Assembly: GCF_030867095.1 (NCBI RefSeq)
Contig: NC_081828.1
Span: 213,224,978 to 213,288,977 of the forward strand
Direction of reading: 5' to 3'
Origin: Alligator mississippiensis
Taxonomy: Eukaryota > Chordata > Crocodylia > Alligatoridae
DNA: 64,000 bases
How positions within the stretch are numbered: position 1 is the stretch's first letter; each line of letters opens with the position of its first letter. The notes beneath the pieces are model-generated. The model worked only from the letters and a program-made list of their open reading frames with translations. It ran no database searches and was not told the origin of the DNA. The translations under genes and the position numbers were made by a program. This document shows, piece by piece, positions 56,358 to 64,000 of this stretch.

Positions 56358-57839
56358 CACATGTGGCATCAATTTATCCCCTACGCCAGCCATGTCAGAT
56401 ACCGTAATTACCATGAGCAATTTTTTTTTAAACAACAAAAAAGTTTGGGGATTAAATAGGCTGTGTGATCCTTAACTATTCTGCATGTCACTGTGGTGTT
56501 GGTTTGTTAAAGGCAGTTTTTCCTTCCTAGCAAAATGCACAAACCCACATCAAGAGCATAGAAAACACTCAGGAGTTCAAGACTATTTTTCCTAGTGACC
56601 AATATTTTCCCAAACAACGATCTACATGCAATTAGGTCACATTCAAAGCAGGCATCTGTGAACAGGTTGAGCTGCCCCATTTAGAGAAACTTCACACTTC
56701 TATCGCCTTAGGAACTGTCCTCCTTTAGCAGTCTCTCTGATCCTCCTGCCTTCTTTTATCAGCACCTTCAAAAGAAAAACGGCACCATAATTCCTTGCTC
56801 AACTCGCTTCAGAAAAAGGGTAAAGCGGCTGTTCTTTTCCATTTAGCAGCTCAAGAAGAAACATACTTCAAGCAGTTGTTTCATTACAAAATATAAGGGA
56901 GAGAGATTTAAGTGCAGGGCAGTACAAAAGAATAATGTTCTCACACCCCATCACTCTAGCTATTACCTCTCTTCTGCTGCATTGAAATCCCTCGATAGCA
57001 GAAACGCTTCCCTTGGCTCCATCTCTTTCAAAAGGCGCAATAGTTAAAACCTTATATTTGAAATATGTACACCCTTCTTGGCACCACTAGTTCATACCCC
57101 TGGCACCATGGACTTTGACCTTTCAAGTACCATTTGGCTGCAGCATATTCCCAAATAAAACTGAAGTGAGGGGGAGTTGGAATTGTTGCAACCTGTCCTC
57201 TTCAGCCTATACGTCACCTTGAGTCGCATCTAGTCGGAAAAGGGCAGGTTTCTAATACAGTAAATATAAAACCTACCATTTTTTCCCCTAGTGAACAACA
57301 TGCCTCAGAGTTTGGATCATATATACTTACATATTGGCAAGTGGGTACAAGACTGAAAGAGACCTACATTCTTACCCATCACTTGATTTGACCAGTTGCA
57401 TGTAGCAAAATCTAGGTTGACATGCTGTATTTTCTAACATGCATTTCCCCAAAACCAATTGTTGGAAATGGCGGGGGTGAGGGGGTGGACATCGTAAGTG
57501 GGAGAATATGGTAACAATATTTTTTGCCCCTTCCGCTTCTGCATGCAATCCACAAGCAGAACAATGTGCAGGCCCAGGACCCCAGCTGCTGCTCCAAGGA
57601 AAAAGTTTTTTCCTTCATTCTGCCTTTCAAAAACAAGGTGCACATCTTACCCCAGGGCATGTTGTACATGAGAGAATATGGTAACGTGCTTGAGAATGAG
57701 ATGAAGGGGAGAAGTGTAGGAAGAAAAGCTGAACATGATCACACTAAACCTCGAACCACTTGGACAGCTGTGTAAATAAGTCGAGGAGTCCGAATTGCAT
57801 CCTACCTCTAAATCTGTTACATGGGTTGTGCTTCCAGGG
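56358..57839. other. Unassigned non-coding sequence
   Basis: No gene or bounded repeat recognised. Confidence 0.4.
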
Positions 57840-57847
57840 CACATATT

Positions 57848-58241
57848 TAGGGGGTCTACTTAAACCACGTTTAGACGTACCAATTTTCATGGGTTGGTCA
57901 TGGCATAAAGAGCAAACTCTATGGACATTTCGCAGATGTGCCCCGGCAGCCCCACCCCTTGGCACCGATTGGCTGAGAAGCCCCGGGGGCGGGGAGGGAG
58001 AATGATGAGGGGATAGTGGCCATCTTTTTTACCTCCCTTCATGATGCCTTGCCAGCCAGTGCCTTCTCCTCCCAGGCAGGCTGCAGAGCTGGGCAACAGC
58101 AGCAGCAATGACCCCTGGCTCCCACTGGGAAGCCAGCATTTTATTTTTTATTAAGTTTTTTGTTGTTGCTGCTTTCATGGACAATCCTGGATTTTGCAGT
58201 TTCCACAAAATCTGAAAACCACAATTTAAAGTAGACCCCTA
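57848..58241. mobile_element. hAT-like MITE with perfect 8-base duplication
   Basis: The ends are tagggggtctacttaaa and, reverse complemented, taggggtctactttaaa. cacatatt is found exactly on both sides (57840-57847, 58242-58249); the shared word can also be read one base to the right. The interior carries gattggct (57967-57974) and a GC-box-like gggggcgggg (57984-57993). The perfect duplication suggests a fairly recent insertion. No transposase. Confidence 0.85.
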
Positions 58242-58316
58242 CACATATTTAATGAAACCTAGAAAAAAAAAATCTCCTCTCCTCTACATGCCCTTTGCAT
58301 AATAAAATACCACAGG

Positions 58317-58358
58317 CTAGATCACTCCTTGATCTCTGAATCAAAATCCAAGAAGGAA
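58317..58358 (+). repeat. First copy of a ~42-base near-duplicate
   Basis: ctagatcactccttgatctc and what follows recur at 59752-59795 with about three differences. See the findings. Confidence 0.9.
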
Positions 58359-58714
58359 AAAAACCAGCGACTTTGGTTAAAAACCAAATTGGCCTCTAGC
58401 ATTAATACAGCTCCAATCTGTTTTTATAGGCTGGATAAACTGTGAGTTCAACCATACTACCTTAGTGCTTCGTCCAGTCCAGTTTTCAGTGGCTGTATTA
58501 ATGGGGATCTCCATGTTCAGTGACAGCATCCACCATCTTCACATTCAGTTCACTGTATGACAATACGCAGAACAAATGTAACAGCTCAGAGTGACAAGTG
58601 AAACAGCTTCAATTTAGCAAAGAGGCAAGTCGAGCTTATTTTCCAAATGTTCTGGGCCAGTCACTATTTCTGTTACAAGACTGTAATGCACGTGTGGTTA
58701 GGTAGTGATTAATA
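58359..58714. other. Unassigned non-coding sequence
   Basis: No gene or repeat recognised. Confidence 0.4.
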
Positions 58715-58722
58715 GCTTAACT

Positions 58723-59085
58723 CGGGGCTGTCCAATTGGTGGCCCACTAGCCATATCTGTCCCCCAAGGGGTAAACTGAGGCTCCCAAGCTCCCAGTATG
58801 AGCACTGCTATTGCTCTCCAGCTGCTATCACTAGAATCACTAGCCTCCCCCTCCCTCCTCCTGACCCATGCCCAAGGGGCAGGACAGCATGGGGGCCCAT
58901 GGAAATGCAGGGACCCCCCACCCCCGGCACAGCACACAGGGGACCCGACATAGTGTTTCTCCCCACCACCACTGCACTGCATTGACATGATGTGGCAGCA
59001 CTGACAGTGTTGGGAGACGGGGAGGACACGAGGCACAGCATGCAGCCTTTGCAGTGTGAAGCTGGACACAAGTTGGGCAGCCCTG
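58723..59085. mobile_element. Non-autonomous hAT element
   Basis: The ends are cggggctgtccaatt and, reverse complemented, cagggctgcccaact. The flanking 8-mers are gcttaact (58715-58722) and gctgaact (59086-59093), 7 of 8 alike. It is 363 bases with no coding capacity. 'ttggtggcccactagcc' after the left end matches the 'tggcccac' MITE group. Confidence 0.85.
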
Positions 59086-59164
59086 GCTGAACTCCCCTAT
59101 TTCAGATGGATTTCAGCAGCTTCTGAAATGATAAAGGAACACAGCCATTATAAAAAAAAAGCCA

Positions 59165-59170
59165 TTTATT
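59165..59170 (-). terminator. SEC22C: Candidate distal polyadenylation signal
   Basis: AATAAA on the minus strand. Cleavage would fall near 59145-59150. It is the last canonical signal before the hAT element at 58723-59085. Confidence 0.4.
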
Positions 59171-59634
59171 GTTTCACTAACCATATTAGATAACTATATA
59201 CATATTTACACATGCAAAAAAAATGACTTTACATACATTTACACCAGTTCAATTGTTATTACAGTGCAATTTTTTTTTTAAAAAGATACCAGACAGCCTT
59301 TCAGGAAGTTTTAAACAGATCTTTGGGTTAAACCAATATAACAGAGAGAGGAGGTAAAATGCCAATTTTAACGGTTTCATAAAATGGGTAACCAACGATG
59401 TTTGTTCTTAGCAATTTTCTTGCGCTGCACTCCAAGACGAACAATGGATTTTCCAAGGACTTAATCTCAAAATTGACAGAGTTAAGCGGAGAGAGAGTTG
59501 AGCTGTTTTAAACAGTTAAAGGTCCTGAGAAAGACACCAATTCCCTTTTAAAGATCTCATTTGAGGTGCACATAATCCGACACACTGACTCAGACTACGG
59601 GGACTCAAATGGCAAGACGTTCCTTTTATTAAGT

Positions 59635-59640
59635 CTTGAA
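59635..59640 (-). terminator. SEC22C: Candidate proximal polyadenylation signal
   Basis: AATAAA on the minus strand, followed downstream by a mixed region. It would shorten the UTR by ~470 bases compared with the distal site. Confidence 0.35.
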
Positions 59641-59751
59641 GGCCTCAAATCAGGGTGAACGACATTTTTTCCCCGCCTTCCTGAAAGGAAGTACAAAAGC
59701 TATACATCTTACAGAAAGAAGAAAAAAAGAATTCGGGTGGGCAGTGTTGAA

Positions 59752-59795
59752 CTAGATCACTCCTTAATCTCTGAATCAAAATCCAAGCAGGTAAA
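59752..59795 (+). repeat. Second copy of the ~42-base near-duplicate
   Basis: ctagatcactccttaatctc and onward, about 1.4 kb right of the first copy at 58317-58358 and in the same orientation. It lies inside the presumed SEC22C 3' UTR. Confidence 0.9.
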
Positions 59796-60323
59796 AACGC
59801 TTAGAAGTGAACACGTGTATTCAGTGCACTTGGCCTCACATGGGTTTTGCAGCCAGACTTACCCATGTTATAGAACAAAAATCCCCCTTAAAAAGAGCAA
59901 GGACAAAGCAATTAAGATTGGTAATCCCAACCAGAACACTGTTCAATCACTATACCAGTCTCACCTTGCATCTAACCTCATGACAATTACATTAGGGAAG
60001 GCAGAATTTTGTACTAATGAGCTTTTTTTTTTCTTTTCCTAAAGGATCTCAGGTGAGGGGAACCCCCTACAGCAACCCAACAACACGCTTTAAGCCCCTG
60101 CAGCAGATGATTGTGGAATCCAGGCTTTGCCAATTCCAATTCAGACATTACACAACCTACCCCAGCAGCCTGCTCCGATTGCTTCATAGTGTATCCCTAG
60201 GCACTGGCCCTAACTGTAAGAGCTCCAGGTGCCCAAGTCCAGGCAAAAAACCTGTACTTGACACATCTTTTAGAGAAAAGTAAATCCCCACCCGAATCAT
60301 GGTCCATGGAAGATGGGGGAAAT

Positions 60324-60340
60324 GGGGGGGGGGGGGGGGG
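60324..60340. repeat. G17 homopolymer
   Basis: Seventeen consecutive G, followed by aggg. In a minus-strand transcript this reads as a C run. Confidence 0.95.
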
Positions 60341-60686
60341 AGGGAATCCTGTTACGATTTCTTTTTAATAACTATTTTCCCATTTACAAATGAAGCTCCT
60401 AGCCCTTTTCCTGTAGGTATGCCCTTCCGCATTGAAAAAGAGTGGGCTGTTACCTGATTAAGGGTGCCAAAAGGTCCAATGCACGTCTAGAAGGAGAATT
60501 TAGAAAAATCCTGCAAAACCCTGCTGGCGCAAAAATAACCAACCACCACCAACCAGAACAACATGATTGTCTTTGGGGCTCTGGACCTATTCAAACGCAA
60601 TGAGTTTTCTCCATTCCCCCCACTCATTTTACCTGCAAATTTCCTCATATAAAGTCAGTAATAACCTAGGTTCACTCTAGTCTAAC

Positions 60687-60840
60687 CCATGGGTGCGCAA
60701 CCTCTGATCCACGAGCCAAATGCGGCCTGCGGAGCCATCACATCTGGCCCACGGGGATCCTCGCAAGTCACAAAGTTTGGTGGCACCGGAAGTTTGGTGG
60801 CATGGTGAGCCAGGCCAGGCTGTGACCCCTGCCCCCCCAG
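60687..60840. mobile_element. Partial hAT MITE
   Basis: 'catgggtgcgcaacctctga', then 'ccaaatgcggcctgcggag' and 'cacatctggcccacgggg' are the left half of the 'tggcccac' MITE group. No right terminus was found. Confidence 0.55.
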
Positions 60841-62289
60841 GACAACAGAGAAGAGTGCATGAATCACACGTTGAGGGGGAAAAGCAGACGTCAGTGCAAT
60901 ATTCAGACACTTGAGCCATAACTGCCTCATTCTACCACATAGTTGTGCCACAGAGGTTGTCAGAAGGAAGCAGAAGATTTTTCCTGCTTTTTGCATTTCA
61001 GGTGCGATTTGAATAGTAGCTGCATGTTCCACTGGCTACTAGAGCAGAAAGTTAATTCTGATGAAAGTTGACATGGGCTTTTACATATTAAGGCTTTAAA
61101 ATAGACCCACCGAGATGAAGGGGAAAATTAATTCATCGGGGAGCTTATTTCAGACTGCCAACAAATTCAAAACGACAGCTCCCCAACAATTTTGTTTTTC
61201 TGCAACCACTAGAAATAGAGACTTTGTAAATTAAAGACAAAATTCTTGGTAATTTTTTCATTCTATAAAATAGAGGGCCCCACCATAAAACAAACAAACA
61301 AAAAAGATCTAATAAAGTACCTCCAAAATATTACACCTGGTGTTTCCTTTAAAATGTCCCAATATGGTGATTCTTCCCTAACTCTCCAAGGATAGCTGCA
61401 CCAAAAGTGTTATATATTCTTTAAACAGACGGAATAAAATATTTAAAAAGGTTTAAGAGAAGTTTTAAATGTTACTATATACTTCAACACATTAAATATA
61501 TGCATATTCAGTGCAGCAGGGGTTGAGAAAGTCAGCTTTTAATGACTATATTCAAAAGTGCATGCTCATAAATTTGCCTAAGCATGAGAGCTGCAGTACT
61601 AGTAGCCAAAGGTCTGTAAAATAGAGAACCTGCTCTTGCTCTCCATTATGGGGAACTGCTTTCTAGGTCACAAACCATATACTTTTAATAGGCGAAGCAG
61701 CCATCAGATTGTCCCAAATAAGCTTTTGTCTCTGTAGACCAGACAGACGTACAACTGCCCTATCCGCCACCATGACCTCCACCAGGAAAATAAAAAAAGG
61801 CTACTCAGGCCGAAAGTTTGATTACATCTGCTTGGATCATTTTATACAGCTTCAAGCTGATCTGTAATTGCCCAATGAGTGCACACCTACTAAACCTCAA
61901 GACATCCAGCTTAACCACAGGACATTGCCCGTTCTGATCTTGAGTAAGGGCCAAGGTGTTTTTCTTCCTTTCTGAGCCCAACCGTTCTAGCTCACTTTTA
62001 AGACAGTTATTCACTAGAAGTCATTTTCCCCCCAAAACAATTACCGACTAACCTAACTCTTTCTCAGCTCATTTTTGTTAAGCGCCTTGAGCTTTACATA
62101 TGAAGAGCTCTACAACCATTATTACCCACCATTTAGTCCGTCATGACTTTAACATCCATCTTTAATCGTCCAGAGGCAAATTGCTGCGTTTGCACATTAA
62201 AATACTAAATGGTTACAAAGCAAATGAGATGAATGGGGGGGGGAGGACTAGATGATGTTGGTTAAGGAACACAACAAAGACCGAGTAAT

Positions 62290-62604
62290 AAAGATCCCTC
62301 ATGGCACTAAGAACTAATAACCACTTACAACCAGAGCCAGTACACAGGGTAGGTCCAGCACGGGCAGCTCATGCAATGAGCCCCATGCCAGCTCCGTACA
62401 TAAGTACCAGCACACACCGCATGCAACACGCAGGGCTGGCTCAGGACATGTGCTGGATGAGCTAGCCCTGCTGGATAAGCCCTGGATGCTGGCTTCAGCA
62501 GACGGGCCGGGCCGGTCCATGGGTCTGAGCCATCCTGCAGACCAGCCCCGCATCCCTCATCCAGCCGGGAGACCAGATGAGATTGGCATCCCTGACCTAC
62601 AATG
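62290..62604. mobile_element. Partial hAT MITE
   Basis: The right end, reversed, is tcagggatgccaatctcatc, a hAT-type terminus. A GC-rich body (62340-62560) precedes it. No left terminus was found, so the left limit is approximate. Confidence 0.45.
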
Positions 62605-62788
62605 TACAATTACAATATATGGTTATGAAAAATAATTAAATCCCTCCACATATTTTTCCAAGCTGTTTCAAAATCCCTTGGGACAACCATTGTTGCAGAT
62701 CTTTAAGAAAGTCCAAGTTGGTTTTGGCCAGTGCGAGTAAATACAAAAAGAGTTCTTAAAAAGCAAGTAACAAATCCCCGGTTTGTTT

Positions 62789-62989
62789 TCATACTCCAGG
62801 ATCAGGCTGTTTCTCCACCAGTTGCCTTGTCAGGATCTGATATGAAGAAAGAGAGGCCACTCCTATGTGGAAGAGTATTTGCCAGACGTTCCTTAATCCA
62901 TACAAGTACATATTGCATAGGCAAATGGAGAAAAACAGTACAAACACCTTCATCTTCCTTGCTGAACTGTAGAACAGGTACAAGTAACA
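62789..62989 (-). CDS. SEC22C: SEC22C, terminal coding exon (66 residues)
   Basis: SEC22C is an ER/early-secretory membrane protein of the SEC22 family, with an N-terminal longin-like domain and several C-terminal membrane segments but no SNARE motif. This exon encodes only its C-terminus, 66 residues and a TGA stop (62789-62791). It begins CYLYLFYSSARKMKV, has a hydrophobic segment with FFSICLCNMYLYG, then VWQILFHIGVASLSSYQIL, and ends QLVEKQPDPGV. As I remember mammalian SEC22C, WQILFHIGVA and LSSYQILTRQL are identical and the ending has the same pattern (EKQ...GV). SEC22A is clearly less similar after WQ. The exon starts in phase 0 after a strong acceptor at 62990-62991. No frameshift or stop interrupts it. 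Upstream exons are outside the window to the right. Confidence 0.93.
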   Translation of the reverse strand, partial: CYLYLFYSSARKMKVFVLFFSICLCNMYLYGLRNVWQILFHIGVASLSSYQILTRQLVEKQPDPGV

Positions 62990-63009
62990 CTAGAACAGCA
63001 CAAAAGAAG
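62990..63009 (-). other. SEC22C: Splice acceptor of the last SEC22C exon
   Basis: Minus-strand pyrimidine-rich tract (cttttgtgctgttctag) ending in AG at 62991-62990, directly before the first codon TGT. Confidence 0.85.
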
Positions 63010-63894
63010 TCATGTTAGCATCCAATTGATGATACATACACACAGATCGCATGAATTATCAGCACATATGTCTGGGTGTCAAGAAGGTGAAAGCTTCCTC
63101 CGAGTCTTATCGGTTACACTGTGGGAAGGGGGTGGGTGGCCTAAATGTTGATCTTGCTGAATAATCTACAATGAAAGGAATCCACCAATGCAACAGTATT
63201 CTTGTTGGCTCAAAAAAAGGAGCAGCATGGATTCACTGAGCATGAAACTAAACTACCTTTTGACATCTAGGTGTAATCTTTATAGGTCAAGGTTGATGCT
63301 CAATGGCAGGCAGACAGATTTACTCTTGCTTCTGTTGTACCTAGTCAGGGCTCCAGGGCTAAACAAGGTATTACCAGAACACAATTCACTTCAAGCCAGA
63401 TAATGTCATTTCTATTAATGAGGGGTTTCAGAGTGAGGGTTCTCTGAAACTCCCAAGGCAGGGGTCACCCAGTACTTCAATATATTTTAAGCATTTTCCG
63501 ATAGTATCTAATGACACAAGGTAACAGGCTACAAGGGCTGTTTAACTTGAGCAGTAGTCACTTGAGCGTTAACACTGAAAGTCCCAGGTTTGCATCACAT
63601 CGATGATACAAACAGGGCTGACTTCATAGGCAGCACTACTCATTCGAGTGTATTTTATGTCTAATCACTCCATGAAGCTGTATGACCGCGGTCTAAGATG
63701 GTAAACAGGCCAAAACAAAGTTTGCTTGCACTTCCCTATCTCAGGTGAGAAGGGAGCGGAGGGGAGAGATGGAACAGATCTAGTCTGCCAACAGGTCCAG
63801 TTGGCACTCAAGTTTTAGGAGCAGATCTCTATCTCCACCAAATGATAGTTGGATGTGAAACACCAGCCCAAAAGAAGCTACATTTTTCTCTCTC

Positions 63895-64000
63895 ATATGC
63901 CTGCAAAAGACAAAACTCCTGAGAAAGTCAGCAACTGTAGGATCGGAGCCTAGGACCTCTGGATCTAAAAGCATAAGAGACTTGACTGCATGAGCTGAGA
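63895..64000 (-). repeat. SINE head (tRNA-like), runs off the window
   Basis: The minus strand shows ctcatgcagtcaagtctc as an A-box-like region and taggctccgatccta as a B-box-like region, typical of the tRNA-derived start of MIR-like SINEs. It continues past the edge. Confidence 0.45.

Larger units (their letters stand above)
59145..62788 (-). other. SEC22C: Probable long 3' UTR of SEC22C
   Basis: This lies directly downstream, on the minus strand, of the SEC22C stop codon. It is AT-rich, has no coding similarity and has fewer repeats than the rest of the window. Minus-strand AATAAA signals occur at 59635-59640 and 59165-59170; ATTAAA variants at 61683-61688 and 62161-62166 could give shorter forms. 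A Pumilio-type TGTAAATA is read on the minus strand at 59203-59210. Pieces of hAT elements (60687-60840, about 62290-62604) and a G17 run (60324-60340) would be part of the message. The true end and any use of alternative sites are inferred, not shown. Confidence 0.5.
62990..64000 (-). other. SEC22C: SEC22C intron (partial)
   Basis: I see no further SEC22C exon between the acceptor and the window edge. The preceding exon should encode the earlier membrane segments and lies beyond 64000. A SINE head is present at 63895-64000. Confidence 0.75.

Noticed and set aside
61805-62014. 69-codon minus-strand frame in the SEC22C 3' UTR
   Set aside because: It follows the stop codon, has no known similarity and is of chance length.
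62789-62989. SEC22A instead of SEC22C
   Set aside because: Both share the LICLCNMYLY-like segment, but the residues after WQ (ILFHIGVA, SSYQILTRQL) and the EKQ...GV ending fit SEC22C as I remember it.
1-64000. CRISPR arrays, bacterial operons or defence systems
   Set aside because: No regularly spaced repeats, no long bacterial-style genes. The window is clearly vertebrate nuclear DNA.

Overview
This is a vertebrate nuclear genome window, almost entirely non-coding and built from many generations of transposable elements. CR1 LINEs dominate. Their 3' ends carry the short tatga-type tail repeats and the 'ggtcccttcc' motif seen in sauropsids. With them are MIR-like SINEs, many short hAT-type DNA elements and foldback MITEs. 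This mixture fits a crocodilian best, with a turtle as the alternative. That is an inference from repeat style, not a species identification.

One real protein-coding gene was recognised, at the right edge on the minus strand. Positions 62789-62989 are the terminal coding exon of SEC22C, an ER membrane protein of the SEC22 family. Its splice acceptor is at 62990-62991 and its TGA stop at 62789-62791. Intron lies to its right (62990-64000). To its left, about 3.6 kb of AT-rich sequence (about 59145-62788) looks like a long 3' UTR, with two minus-strand AATAAA signals and pieces of hAT elements inside it. Everything from 1 to about 59000 is intergenic as far as I can see.

Layout. 0.6-2.6 kb: an old CR1 broken by a foldback DNA element and by a younger CR1. 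4.2-4.8 kb: hAT element. 9.1-10.4 kb: MITE with 41-base inverted ends, then an ancient CR1 relic. 12.1-12.8 and 15.1-15.3 kb: antisense CR1. 17.5-19.4 kb: CR1 split by a 1.3 kb DNA element. 21.8-24.75 kb: CR1 split by a probable solo LTR plus about 580 bases of unassigned sequence. 25-35 kb: hAT copies, two foldback elements and a relic of a different LINE that itself holds a CR1. 36.3-37.6 kb: the best-preserved CR1, with a frameshifted reverse transcriptase. 38.7-39.4 kb: older, internally deleted CR1. 40-59 kb: a three-copy hAT family, more foldback elements, a MIR-like SINE, a repeat shared between 41.4 and 52.2 kb, and a GC-rich island at 52.8-53.5 kb.

The nested insertions give a relative history: old CR1s and MIR-like SINEs first, then DNA elements, the LTR and younger CR1s inserted into them. 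In seven hAT-like copies the left flanking 8-mer has TA at its centre, the pattern known for the Buster branch of hAT. I found no operon, CRISPR array, defence system or other new biochemical system. The most notable points are the SEC22C exon with its repeat-rich 3' UTR, the hAT target-site pattern, and the unassigned GC-rich island near 53 kb.
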